Assembly (NCBI GenBank): GCA_963797565.1 | Contig: CAWCPM010000002.1 | Location: 310,001 to 374,000 of the forward strand | Length of the DNA: 64,000 nucleotides | Direction of reading: 5' to 3' | Source of the DNA: JAICYJ01 sp963797565 | Lineage (GTDB): Bacteria; Actinomycetota; Thermoleophilia; Gaiellales; JAICJC01 | Shown here: positions 56,490 to 64,000 of the stretch, piece after piece | Numbering within the stretch: position 1 is the stretch's first letter | Layout: the number at the start of each line of letters is the position of its first letter | Notes under the pieces: model-generated | The model's input: the letters and a program-made list of their open reading frames with translations, nothing else | What the model was told of the DNA's origin: nothing | Database searches by the model: none | Translations under genes and position numbers: made by a program

Positions 56490-57842
56490 ATGACCGACCG
56501 GCCGGCAACCACGATGGTGGTCGAGGATCGGCCCTACCGCGAGCTCGACGACGGGCTGATCGGTGTCTACGGCTACACCTACGACGAGCAGGCGATCACC
56601 CAGATCCGCACCGTGTCGCGGCACGGCTGGGTGGCCGGCGCGTCGCTGATGGCCGACAACCACGTCGGCTACTCGATGCCGATCGGCGGAGTCGCCGCGT
56701 ACCGCGAGATGGTCTCGCCCTCGGGCGTCGGCTACGACATCGGCTGCGGCGTGATGGCGGTGCGCACGGCGCTATCGATCGACGAGGTGCGGGGCGACCT
56801 GGGACGGCTGGCCGACGAGATCGCGCGCGGCCTCAGCTTCGGGGTCGGCCGCAAGAATGCCACCCGCGTCGAGCACCGGCTGTTCGACTCGGAGACATGG
56901 GCCGCGGTCCCGGAGCTGACCGAGCAGGTCGCCGGGCGCAAGGGCTCGTGGTCGCTGCGGGAGCGCGCGGAGGCGCAGCTGGGCACGGTCGGATCCGGCA
57001 ACCACTACGTCGACCTGCTGGTCGAGCCGGCCGACGGCGCGGTCTGGATCGCCGCACACTTCGGCAGCCGCGGCTTCGGCCACGGTGTGGCGACGGGCTT
57101 CCTGAACGTCGCAGCGGGCCGCGAGTTCCACGCCGGGCAGATCAGCGGCGAGTCGATGCACGCCGTGCCGTCGCTGCTGCCGCTATCGGAGGCGGCGGCG
57201 GTCGAGCTCGGCTACGCCGACCCGGCCTGGGCGGCGGAGCAGGGCCGCCGGTATCAGCAGGCGATGGTGCTGGCCGGCGAGTACGCCTATGCCGGGCGGG
57301 AGTACGTGATCTCGGAGGTGCTGGGCATGTTGGGAGCTCCGGAGGTGGTCGAGACGGTGCACAACCACCACAACTACGCGTGGGATGAGGAGCACGCCGG
57401 CGAGCAGCTGCACGTGGTTCGCAAGGGCGCGACGCCCGCGTTCCCGGGCCAGACCGGGTTCATCGGCGGCTCGATGGGTGACTGGGCGGTCGTGGTCGAG
57501 GGCGTCGAGTCGGACCTGGCGGCACGGACCTTCCGCTCGACGGTGCACGGGGCGGGACGGGTTATGAGCCGCTCCAAGGCTAAGGGCAACCGCAAGGGCA
57601 CCTTCAAGGGCCTGATCAGCCGGCAGATGATGGCCGAGCGGCTGCATGAGTTCCGAGCCGAAACCGGCTCGCCGCTCGAGGTGCGAGGCGGCGACGTGGA
57701 CGAGTCGCCGTTCGTGTACCGGAAGCTGGACGAGGTCGTGCGGGCGCACGAGCAGACCGACACCATCAAGGTCACCCATCGGCTGCTGCCGATCGTGGTC
57801 GTGATGGCGGGCGCCGACGTGCACGATCCGTTCAAGGACTAG
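56490..57842 (+). CDS. rtcB: RNA-splicing ligase RtcB
   Basis: This 450-residue enzyme joins RNA 2',3'-cyclic-phosphate or 3'-phosphate ends to 5'-OH ends with GTP and Mn. The metal-site Cys is in GYDIGCGV (about residue 88), with His in GSGNHYVD and HFGSRGFGH and the NHHNYAW block near 290. The nucleophile His that carries GMP is in VHGAGRVMSRSKA (about 352). Length and order match the family. A strong GGAAGGAGG ribosome site precedes the ATG. Rsr, Y RNA and RtcB form an RNA-repair operon in Salmonella; here they share one 11-kb region with a tRNA array. Confidence 0.93.
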   Translation: MTDRPATTMVVEDRPYRELDDGLIGVYGYTYDEQAITQIRTVSRHGWVAGASLMADNHVGYSMPIGGVAAYREMVSPSGVGYDIGCGVMAVRTALSIDEVRGDLGRLADEIARGLSFGVGRKNATRVEHRLFDSETWAAVPELTEQVAGRKGSWSLRERAEAQLGTVGSGNHYVDLLVEPADGAVWIAAHFGSRGFGHGVATGFLNVAAGREFHAGQISGESMHAVPSLLPLSEAAAVELGYADPAWAAEQGRRYQQAMVLAGEYAYAGREYVISEVLGMLGAPEVVETVHNHHNYAWDEEHAGEQLHVVRKGATPAFPGQTGFIGGSMGDWAVVVEGVESDLAARTFRSTVHGAGRVMSRSKAKGNRKGTFKGLISRQMMAERLHEFRAETGSPLEVRGGDVDESPFVYRKLDEVVRAHEQTDTIKVTHRLLPIVVVMAGADVHDPFKD

Positions 57843-57956
57843 GGAGCCCTCCCCACTCCGCGCCGTCGCCCTACCTCAATCCGTGGGGCAATCTCAGTAA
57901 CCGGCCAGCGCTCCGGCACCCGTCGGAGGGCCTGACCGGACACGCAGTCGGTCGAT

Positions 57957-58010
57957 CCATATGACGTCCCGCGCCGTGCGGGACGAGGGGTCTAACTCGT
58001 AGTCATATGG
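57957..58010 (+). promoter_or_regulatory. Three-way-junction leader overlapping the ribosome site
   Basis: CCATATGAC (57957-57965) pairs with GTCATATGG (58002-58010). Inside, GTCCCGC/GCGGGAC closes around GCCGT (57966-57984), and a third short stem (GAG/CTC, 57985-57998) follows. The outer stem covers the GG at the start of the GGGGG ribosome site, so the fold could mask translation of the secreted protein downstream. It does not match a riboswitch class I know. Confidence 0.5.
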
Positions 58011-58018
58011 GGGTCATC

Positions 58019-59650
58019 ATGGCGAATCGCCATGTGCTGGCCACGCGCATGCTTGCGCTGGTCCTGCTCATCGTGGTGACGGTCGGCGGCGTGTCCGCAA
58101 ACGCCGCCGGTCAAACCAATTCAACTACCGGATACGTGTCGTACGGCGGGACGCGCTCGCAGTCCCGGACGTTCACCGCTCCGGCCGGCGCGCACGTGTC
58201 CTTGAAGCTCACCTGGAGGAACACCGCGGCCGACCTGCACCTCACCGTGCGTCGGCCGGACGGCACCGTGGTCACCGCGGCCCGCCGCACGATCCGCCCG
58301 CAGACGGCCAGCTTCGCCGTCCCCGAGGCGCAGACCTACACCGCGGTGGTGAGGGCCATGAGCGGTCATTCGCACTACACCCTCGACGTAACCGTGGTGC
58401 GAAACCACGCACCGACGGCGGTCGCCGACACGGCCTCGACCACCCAGGGCGCTGCGGTGACCGTGAGCCCGCTGGCCAACGACACCGACCCGGACGGCGA
58501 CGCGCTATCGCTGACCAACGTCGGCACTGCGGCCAACGGCACGGTGGCGATGGGCTCGGCAGGAGCGGTCACCTACACGCCGGCCGCCGGATTCACGGGG
58601 TCCGACTGGTTCTCCTACACCGTCTGTGACAACCGCACGCCCAGCGCCTGTGCGAGCTCGACCGTCACGGTCACCGTCACGCCCATCGTCACGCCTCCGC
58701 CGAACGCCCTGCGCTGGGCACCGCCCGTGCTGACGAACCCGGTCACGATCACGCTTCCGGCGACCGGCGACCAGACGCTGAACCTGGACAACTCGCGCGA
58801 CTATCTGATCCGCTACCCGGCGGTCAGGCGGGTCGGCGAGCTGCACCTGATCGGCGGGCGAAACATCGTGATCATCGGCGGGGCCTCCACCATCGCACCG
58901 CACGCCGGTACCGGCGTGCGCAACATCCAGATCTCCGACAAGCCGGGAGTGATGGACGGGCGAGTGATCCACATCGAGGGGCTCGACATCGACGGCTCGG
59001 GCGGCGGCGAGGCCGACGGCATCGGCATCGGCGCGCCCAGCGCGATCGTCCAGATCGAGAACGTCCGGATCACCGGCCTGATCGGGCACCTCAGCTCGAC
59101 CCACGCCGATGTGATCCAGACCTGGGGTGGCGTCAAGGAGCTGCGCGTCTACGACCTGACCGGCGCCAGCCATTACAACAACCTCTACCTGCGGCGTGAG
59201 AACAGCCCGCTTGGTCCGGCCATCGGCCCCGTCACGCTCGATCACGTCAACATGTTCGGCTACGTCAACCCGGCCGGCTGGGACATCCCGTCCACGCTGC
59301 GGGCGCTCGCGATCGGCACCCAGCCCGCCGACACAGACTGCGACGGGAAGGGCCACTGCGGGCCGTCGAACCCCGACAGCACCACCAACTGCCAGCTGTC
59401 ATCGCCGATGACGCTGAACCAGTTCTACGGCGCGCCGCCCGCCGGCTCGCTGCAGCGGTTCATGTGGCCGACGGACTACGGCGTGGCGGCCGGATGCCCG
59501 TCCGCACTGTCGGCCGACGGCCAGAGCGCCTACTGGCCGGCGCTCACCAGTCTCATCACCGGGGTGATGCAGCTGGGACCGCCGCCGGGCGGCGACTTCG
59601 TGCCGGCCGGCTCGGTCGGCGTCGGGTACGTGTCGCCCGGGTACCAGTAG
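58019..59650 (+). CDS. Secreted beta-helix protein with Ig-like domain
   Basis: This 543-residue protein has a signal peptide (MLALVLLIVVTVGGVSANAAG), a prepeptidase-like beta domain (residues about 30-130), a cadherin-like/Big_9 domain with NDTDPDGDALSL and a C-terminal right-handed beta-helix-like part (IHIEGLDIDGSGGG, VQIENVRITGL, VIQTWGGVKELRV, VTLDHVNMFGY). It may bind or cut polysaccharide, like pectate-lyase-fold proteins. The ATG at 58019 is preferred because GGGGG lies just upstream; an ATG at 58007 would lie inside the inverted repeat. Confidence 0.72.
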   Translation: MANRHVLATRMLALVLLIVVTVGGVSANAAGQTNSTTGYVSYGGTRSQSRTFTAPAGAHVSLKLTWRNTAADLHLTVRRPDGTVVTAARRTIRPQTASFAVPEAQTYTAVVRAMSGHSHYTLDVTVVRNHAPTAVADTASTTQGAAVTVSPLANDTDPDGDALSLTNVGTAANGTVAMGSAGAVTYTPAAGFTGSDWFSYTVCDNRTPSACASSTVTVTVTPIVTPPPNALRWAPPVLTNPVTITLPATGDQTLNLDNSRDYLIRYPAVRRVGELHLIGGRNIVIIGGASTIAPHAGTGVRNIQISDKPGVMDGRVIHIEGLDIDGSGGGEADGIGIGAPSAIVQIENVRITGLIGHLSSTHADVIQTWGGVKELRVYDLTGASHYNNLYLRRENSPLGPAIGPVTLDHVNMFGYVNPAGWDIPSTLRALAIGTQPADTDCDGKGHCGPSNPDSTTNCQLSSPMTLNQFYGAPPAGSLQRFMWPTDYGVAAGCPSALSADGQSAYWPALTSLITGVMQLGPPPGGDFVPAGSVGVGYVSPGYQ

Positions 59651-59662
59651 TCCTCAGAAAAG

Positions 59663-59692
59663 GAGCGGTCGCCCTTCACGGGGCGGCCGCTC
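59663..59692 (+). terminator. Intrinsic terminator of the secreted beta-helix gene
   Basis: GAGCGGTCGCCC pairs with GGGCGGCCGCTC (one G-U) around TTCACG and is followed by GTTTCGTT, the best T-rich tail in the window. Confidence 0.75.
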
Positions 59693-59708
59693 GTTTCGTT
59701 CGTTCCGG

Positions 59709-59996
59709 CTACGAGCTGGGCGGCGGCGCCGTCTCGGTCACGGTCACGGTGTTGGTGACCGTGCTGGGCGGCGACGTCTGGGTCTGGGTGATCGTCTGAG
59801 TGCCGCCGGTGATCACCGTCGTCTGCGCTCCGCCGTTGCTGTCGCCCGCGACCAGCACGCCGACCAGGACGCCGATCACCAGGGCGGCCACCATCCCGGC
59901 CACCGCCAGCGCGATCCGCGGCGACGTCCATCCGTCGTTCGACGGTGCCGGTGGCTGAGGAGGCCCGGGCTGCGGCGGTGGCGGCTGGTAGGTCAT
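59709..59996 (-). CDS. Pro-rich single-pass membrane protein
   Basis: This 95-residue protein starts with a Pro/Gln-rich cytosolic tail (MTYQPPPPQPGPPQPPAP), has one membrane helix (ALAVAGMVAALVIGVLVGVLVA) and ends in a Thr/Ser/Pro-rich outer part (TQTITQTQTSPPSTV). This layout is common for small actinobacterial envelope proteins; no function is known. A -10 TACCAT lies nine bases upstream of the start. Confidence 0.6.
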   Translation of the reverse strand: MTYQPPPPQPGPPQPPAPSNDGWTSPRIALAVAGMVAALVIGVLVGVLVAGDSNGGAQTTVITGGTQTITQTQTSPPSTVTNTVTVTETAPPPSS

Positions 59997-60054
59997 GCCG
60001 GCCCGATGGTACCCAAACGGCCACCCGACCTCCGGTTTGGAGCAGCCCGGGTGT

Positions 60055-61356
60055 TCAGGCCCGGGAACGGCGAGCGGCGCGGGCCAGCTCGACGTAGCGG
60101 GCCAGGGCCTGATCGGCCTCGCCGGCGTCGCGGTCGCGCAGCGCGGCGCGCACGGCCCTGCCGGCCGTGTCGACGTGCACGGTGGCCAGGTTCAGCCGCC
60201 GCTGCACCGGCCCCTGCACGCGCCGCAGGCTCTGCACCTTCTCCAGCGGCACCCAGCAGGTGGTGCGCCGCAGGCGCCCGCTGGTGGTGACCACGCAGGT
60301 ATCCGTGCCGCCCCAGGCCAGCATGCGGTAGCGGAGCGGGCTCTTGAACCGGACGCGACGGGGCGGCGGCGACTGGCGCTGCGGGCGATCGGGCACGATC
60401 CGGTCGAGCACCTGCTCGACCAGCGGCCGGCGACCGACCGGCAGCACGACGCGGAGCTGGCGCCGCTGCGCGGTGCCGTCCCCGTCCGACGGCTGGCGTC
60501 CGCCCGCCAGGTCGACCTGGAGCCGGCACCACCCGAACGGCCGCCACAGCAGCGGCTCCACCATCCGCACGGCCTGCACACGGCCGGGCCGGATCGTCTC
60601 GGATGTGAGCGAGACGAGCCCGCCGCTCAGACGCAGCCCGTCGGGCGCATCGGCGACGGTCAGCCGGTATTCCAGGTTGAACCGGCGCCAGGTGACGGTG
60701 ACGACGCCGAGCAGCCAGACCAGGCCGCCGCCGCTGATCACGGCAGAGGCGACCGCAGGGGCCAGCAGCGCTGTCACGACCAGCGCCGCCAGCACCGCCT
60801 CGGCGTAGAAGCCGACGTCGCTGATCAGGATCGACGCGACCAGCCGGGCGGTGGGAACCGTCGTCAGCACGTGCTCCGCGGCCGGCACCACGGCCGGCGC
60901 CGCCTGGTCGGGCGGCGCTCCGTGGGCGAGCGCCAGCAGCTGGGCGCGGAGCGCCTCGACCTCGCCGGCCGCGACGTACGAGAGCCGGGCGGCGCCGCCG
61001 GACGAGCCTCCCATCCGCAGCCGCAGCTCGGCGGCGCCCAGCAGGCGCCCCAGCCCCGGACGCAGGACGTCGATCGCCTGCACCTGCGACAGCGGGAACC
61101 GCAGCGAGCGGCGCCGCAGCACCCCGGTCTCGATCCGCAGATCGTCACCGTCGATCATCCAGCGGGTGACGAACCATGAGACGAACCCGAGGATGGTGAT
61201 GAGGGCGATCACGCCCAGCGGGACGAGGTCGCCGGCCGAGATGCCGCCGCGCAGCAGCGCCGGCAGCAGCAGGATCGCGATGCCGATCGTGCCGCGGCCG
61301 CCGCGTACGATCGGGGACAGCGGGTACAGCCGCCGCCACGCGCCCGGCTCGCTCAT
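60055..61356 (-). CDS. Bacterial PH-domain membrane protein (YdbT-like)
   Basis: This 433-residue protein has two or three bacterial PH (bPH2) domains, each after a pair of membrane helices. The first reads RWMIDGDDLRIETGVLRRRSLRFPLSQVQAIDV, the later ones LRLSGGLVSLTSETIRPGRVQAVRMVEP and VVTTSGRLRRTTCWVPLEKVQSLRRVQG. YdbT proteins work with YdbS; in Bacillus the pair affects resistance to certain bacteriocins. It overlaps the YdbS-like gene by four bases (ATGA). Confidence 0.82.
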   Translation of the reverse strand: MSEPGAWRRLYPLSPIVRGGRGTIGIAILLLPALLRGGISAGDLVPLGVIALITILGFVSWFVTRWMIDGDDLRIETGVLRRRSLRFPLSQVQAIDVLRPGLGRLLGAAELRLRMGGSSGGAARLSYVAAGEVEALRAQLLALAHGAPPDQAAPAVVPAAEHVLTTVPTARLVASILISDVGFYAEAVLAALVVTALLAPAVASAVISGGGLVWLLGVVTVTWRRFNLEYRLTVADAPDGLRLSGGLVSLTSETIRPGRVQAVRMVEPLLWRPFGWCRLQVDLAGGRQPSDGDGTAQRRQLRVVLPVGRRPLVEQVLDRIVPDRPQRQSPPPRRVRFKSPLRYRMLAWGGTDTCVVTTSGRLRRTTCWVPLEKVQSLRRVQGPVQRRLNLATVHVDTAGRAVRAALRDRDAGEADQALARYVELARAARRSRA

Positions 61357-61850
61357 ATCCCGGCCGCCTGCGCCTCCCCCAGCTCGGCCAGCCGGTCGCG
61401 CAGGCGGGCCGCCTCCTCGCGCTCCAGCCCGGGTATGCGCGCATCGCTGGCGGCCGCGGCCGTGTGCATCTTGACGGTGGCGAGCCGGAACGACCGCTCC
61501 AGCGGGCCGGCAGTGACGTCGACGAACTGCATGCGGCCGTAGGGCACCACCGAGAGCCTCGAGAACAGCACGCCGCGCCGAACCAGCAGGTCGTCCTCGC
61601 GCTCGGCGTACCCCCAGGACGAGAAGCGGCGCCGCACGACCCGCTCCGCGACCAGCCCCGCGATCACCACCAGCAGGGCGGCGCCGGCACCGAGCCAGGC
61701 CGAGAAGTTGAGCCAGCCGAGGACGGCGGCGGCGACCGCAGCTGCCACCGTCAGGCCCGCCACCTCCAGCCGGCGCAGCACGAGCAGTCGCGCCGACGGC
61801 GTCCGCCAGTGCAAGTCCGTGCGCACGCTCAGTTCGGGCCCAGAGACCAT
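61353..61850 (-). CDS. Bacterial PH-domain membrane protein (YdbS-like)
   Basis: This 165-residue protein has two membrane helices (LEVAGLTVAAAVAAAVLGW and LGAGAALLVVIAGLVAERV) and one PH-type domain with LLVRRGVLFSRLSVVPYGRMQFVDV and RSFRLATVKMHTA. It is the first gene of the ydbS-ydbT-like pair. TAGACT (61863-61858) lies seven bases before the ATG, a leaderless arrangement. Confidence 0.82.
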   Translation of the reverse strand: MVSGPELSVRTDLHWRTPSARLLVLRRLEVAGLTVAAAVAAAVLGWLNFSAWLGAGAALLVVIAGLVAERVVRRRFSSWGYAEREDDLLVRRGVLFSRLSVVPYGRMQFVDVTAGPLERSFRLATVKMHTAAAASDARIPGLEREEAARLRDRLAELGEAQAAGI

Positions 61851-61907
61851 TTCGCGGAGTCTATGCCCGGACCCGTGCGTGCCCAGTCACCGGAACGGTG
61901 AGGGCCG

Positions 61908-62246
61908 CTACGCCTCGACGGCCGTCGACTTGCGTCCGGCCAGGACCAGTACCAGCACGGCAGCCACGATCACCGCGGTCAGGAACTGGCCAAACCAGCC
62001 GACGTCGAGCACGTCGTTCGCGATGATGCCGCCGAGCAGCGAGCCGACGATGCCGATCAGGATGGTGCTGAGCACCCCCAGGCTGCGGTTGCCCGATACG
62101 ACCGCCCGGCCGAGGCTGCCGATCACCAGGCCGACAATGGCGTACCAGATCAGCGACCAGGCCACCGACAGCGCGAATCCGAGCAGGCCGAACCCGAACG
62201 CCATCATCAGCACGACCAGGACCAGCAGGATCAGAACCACGGACAT
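61908..62246 (-). CDS. GlsB/YeaQ/YmgE-type membrane protein
   Basis: This 112-residue protein has about four hydrophobic segments and the family core LIWYAIVGLVIGSLGRAVVSGN followed by GVLSTILIGIVGSLLGGIIA, as in transglycosylase-associated GlsB proteins. A long hydrophobic N-terminal extension (VVLILLVLVVLMMAFGFGLL) precedes it. The function is poorly known; these proteins are often stress-induced. TAGACT (62258-62253) lies six bases before the ATG. Confidence 0.78.
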   Translation of the reverse strand: MSVVLILLVLVVLMMAFGFGLLGFALSVAWSLIWYAIVGLVIGSLGRAVVSGNRSLGVLSTILIGIVGSLLGGIIANDVLDVGWFGQFLTAVIVAAVLVLVLAGRKSTAVEA

Positions 62247-62301
62247 GTCTGAAGTCTAGATCAGGGTTCACCGATCCGCGCCTCGCTTCGCGAGCAGCAA
62301 T

Positions 62302-62346
62302 CTACTCTGTTATCGAGTAGAAACCTTCTCGACTTGCGAGTAGACT
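62302..62346 (+). promoter_or_regulatory. Operator-like repeats over the AAA-ATPase promoter
   Basis: CTACTC (62302-62307) and GAGTAG (62315-62320) form a palindrome with a 7-bp gap; a second GAGTAG at 62338-62343 overlaps the -10 TAGACT (62341-62346). The two GAGTAG copies are 23 bp apart. A dimeric regulator bound here would block transcription. Confidence 0.5.
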
Positions 62347-62353
62347 GCGACGC

Positions 62354-63490
62354 ATGAACCCGTTCCCCTACCAGCGGCCGATCCTCCCCGAGCAGGTTAT
62401 CGACCGCGACCTCGAGGTGCAGAAGCTGCTGTCCTGGTGCGACTCGGCCATGCTCGTGCGGCTGGACGCGCCCCGGCGCTACGGCAAGACCAGCCTCGTT
62501 CGCAAGGTGTTCCACGAGGCCGGCAAGCACGGCACCGTCGGCGTCCTCTGCGACCTCAAGGGCGTGCTCACCCTGTCCGACGTGATCACCAGGCTGGGCC
62601 GCTCCTACGCGCAGCTGCGCGGCCCGCTCGAGAAGATGCTGCGCCCGGTGCTGACGTCGATCGAGCTTGAGTTCAACGTCAGCTTCATGGGCGCGGGCGC
62701 CGGCGCGAAGCTGGGCGCGAGACCGGGCAACGAGGAGGCGGCGCTGTTCGCGCTGCTCGACCTGCCGCAGCGATTCGCCGGTAAGGGGTGGCAGGCGGTG
62801 ATCGTCTGCTTCGACGAGTTTCAGGACGTGCTGGCCGTGCCCGCGGCGGACGACAAGCTGCGCGCGGCGATCCAGCACCACTCGGACGGCTGTGCCTACA
62901 TCTTTGCCGGTTCGGAGCCGCGGCTGATGAACGCGCTCTTCTCCGACAAGCGGCGCGCGTTCTGGAACCAGGCCGAGCCGCTGGAGCTGGGCCCGCTGGC
63001 CCCCGCCGACGTGGCCGGGTACGTGACCGGGCAGTTCGCGGCTGACGACAGGGACGTCGGCCCGGTTCTGCGGCTCGTGCTGTCGACGGCGCAGGGCCAC
63101 CCGCAGCGGACGATGTTCCTCTGCTCGAAGCTGTGGGAGCGGTCGCAGCCGGGCGAGCCGGTGACGATCGAGGCCTGGCAGGCGGCGCTGGATGCCGCAA
63201 AGCTCCAGGAGGAGCACGCACTCGACGCCGAGTGGCGAAACCTGACCGGCTCGGCCCAGCGGGTGCTGCGTGCGGTCACGCTGAACGGCGGCCGACCCTT
63301 CCAGAAGCACGCGGCCGAGGCCGTCGGCGTCCCGATCGGGAGCGTCGACCGGGTCAGCGACGCGCTGGTCGGGTCGTACATCCTGCGGCAGACCGGCAAG
63401 GGAGAGTTCGCGTTCGTCGACCCGATGCTCGAGCTGTACGTCCGCGACCTGGCCGGGTCATCGCTGCCTGAGTCCGACGCGGACGGCTGA
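62354..63490 (+). CDS. AAA ATPase of the archaeal-type STAND/ORC-like group
   Basis: This 378-residue protein has an N-terminal signature RPILPEQVIDRD, a P-loop APRRYGKTSL (about residues 39-48) in which Arg-Arg-Tyr replaces the usual small residues, Walker B VIVCFDEFQDV and a sensor region IFAGSEPRLM. A winged-helix domain follows (VLRAVTLNGGRPF...KHAAEAVGVPIGSVDRVSDAL). Such ATPases are frequent in mobile elements and defence loci; the biochemical role is unknown. A leaderless promoter with operator-like repeats precedes it, and a MITE-like repeat follows. Confidence 0.78.
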   Translation: MNPFPYQRPILPEQVIDRDLEVQKLLSWCDSAMLVRLDAPRRYGKTSLVRKVFHEAGKHGTVGVLCDLKGVLTLSDVITRLGRSYAQLRGPLEKMLRPVLTSIELEFNVSFMGAGAGAKLGARPGNEEAALFALLDLPQRFAGKGWQAVIVCFDEFQDVLAVPAADDKLRAAIQHHSDGCAYIFAGSEPRLMNALFSDKRRAFWNQAEPLELGPLAPADVAGYVTGQFAADDRDVGPVLRLVLSTAQGHPQRTMFLCSKLWERSQPGEPVTIEAWQAALDAAKLQEEHALDAEWRNLTGSAQRVLRAVTLNGGRPFQKHAAEAVGVPIGSVDRVSDALVGSYILRQTGKGEFAFVDPMLELYVRDLAGSSLPESDADG

Positions 63491-63493
63491 TGG

Positions 63494-63649
63494 TTGATTC
63501 CACGGGATGCGTGGATGCTGGGCGCAGGATGGGGCGGGCTGGACGACGGGAGCGTCCGCAGGGCAGGCTGGGCATGTCCTGGCCAAGGACGATCGTGGCG
63601 TCCAGCGTGTCCCAGACAAGTCCAGCGCCGCGTAGCTCGTGGAATCAAT
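63494..63649. mobile_element. MITE-like element with terminal inverted repeats
   Basis: TTGATTCCACG near 63494-63504 and CGTGGAATCAA near 63638-63649 are perfect 11-bp inverted repeats. Both ends resemble each other beyond this (the next 15 bases share G-x-T-x-CG-x-GG...GCTGG with gaps). The centre is itself partly palindromic (GTCCTGGCCAAGGAC). There is no transposase gene. The element lies directly after the AAA ATPase stop, and the rest of 63491-63740 holds nothing else I can support. Confidence 0.5.
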
Positions 63650-63740
63650 CATCTAGCATCCGCGCCTGGAGCTCCTGAAACATGTGCGCCCCTCTTCACC
63701 CGCGGAACATCGATAGCGCAGGCCGGCCGGAGTCGCCGGC

Positions 63741-64000
63741 GTGACGTGGGCGGGACGCTGGTCCGTGGCGGCGGTGCTTGCCCTGCTCGCGGCCACGCCG
63801 GCCGCAGCGCTGGGGACGGCGGCCACGCAAGGCCCGGCGGTGGATGCCGCGAAGTCTGCCGGGATCGCCCAGATCACGCAGTCGATCGGCTCCACGATCG
63901 GCGACTTCAACCGCGACGGCCGCGCCGACGTGCTGTTGAACCGGGCCTACAAGGCGCCCGCGGGTGAGTACCTGAACACCGGCGGCCATTTCAGGGCGGT
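63741..64000 (+). CDS. Secreted FG-GAP/VCBS-repeat protein (truncated by window end)
   Basis: Eighty-six residues are visible. A GTG start gives a signal peptide (GRWSVAAVLALLAATPAAALG) followed by the first FG-GAP/VCBS calcium-binding motif, GDFNRDGRADVLLN, whose Asp-x-Asn-x-Asp-Gly loop is complete. The protein is probably exported, with a beta-propeller or repeat domain continuing beyond the window. No ribosome site is evident. Confidence 0.6.
   Translation, partial: MTWAGRWSVAAVLALLAATPAAALGTAATQGPAVDAAKSAGIAQITQSIGSTIGDFNRDGRADVLLNRAYKAPAGEYLNTGGHFRA

Noticed and set aside
1..64000. CRISPR arrays, complete IS elements, rRNA operons, phage structural genes
   Set aside because: I read for regularly spaced repeats, transposase motifs and rRNA landmarks and saw none.

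Overview
The window is high-GC DNA (roughly two-thirds G+C) from what looks like an actinobacterium. Pointers are a fused PafB-PafC regulator, dodecin, a DUF2630 protein, bacterial-PH proteins, a Flp-type pilin and, above all, a recurrent TAnnnT -10 box lying 6-11 bases before many start codons (leaderless transcription). A deep lineage such as Thermoleophilia is my guess, not something the sequence proves. No rRNA, CRISPR array or intact insertion sequence was seen.

Layout. 1-9.8 kb: RidA and 2-hydroxyacid dehydrogenase, dodecin, cupin, secreted proteins, an acetolactate-synthase-like enzyme with an aldehyde dehydrogenase, a frameshifted secreted protein and a histone-deacetylase-family enzyme. 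9.9-17.4 kb: DNA polymerase IV, PafBC, QueG, BioY, a cation exchanger and an orphan DUF262 protein. 17.4-22.6 kb: an overlapping operon with a metallophosphoesterase, cyclic-2,3-diphosphoglycerate synthetase, 2-phosphoglycerate kinase, GlpX, an enoyl-CoA hydratase with a Rho-N-like N-terminus, and a DUF59 Fe-S factor. 22.6-28 kb: hpt, a radical SAM protein and a cytochrome c maturation operon (CcmE with a CxxxY motif, CcmF, CcmI-like, PspA). 28-33.6 kb: exporter, winged-helix protein, glyoxalase and a divergent zur-znuC-znuB / znuA locus around a Zur-type box. 34-42.7 kb: ureide/hydantoin-type catabolism (allantoate amidohydrolase-like, allantoinase-like, racemase, dehydrogenase, TudS-like protein), interrupted by a decayed cupin gene between 19-bp direct repeats. 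42.8-44.7 kb: bipA.

The most striking part is 44.7-57.8 kb, an RNA island. A promoter with two tiny ORFs and twin hairpins leads into an unknown structured RNA, then 24 tRNA genes that together cover all twenty amino acids. Embedded among them are two tandem Y RNAs directly upstream of a Ro60/Rsr (TROVE-vWA) gene and a short RNase P RNA; an RtcB RNA ligase lies downstream on the same strand. The second Y RNA carries a T-arm, a closed acceptor-like stem and a D-arm in circularly permuted order, as in tRNA-mimicking bacterial YrlA RNAs. Several tRNAs are atypical (C33, missing U8, odd T-loop). Together this suggests an RNA surveillance, repair and decoding module.

57.9-64 kb: a secreted beta-helix protein behind a three-way-junction leader, bacterial-PH (YdbS/YdbT-like) proteins, a GlsB-type membrane protein, an AAA ATPase with an operator-like promoter, a MITE-like inverted repeat, and the start of a secreted FG-GAP protein.

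At least seven single-base frameshifts interrupt five otherwise intact genes, several beside G or C runs. Sequencing error is as likely as real decay, and I annotate those genes across the shifts.
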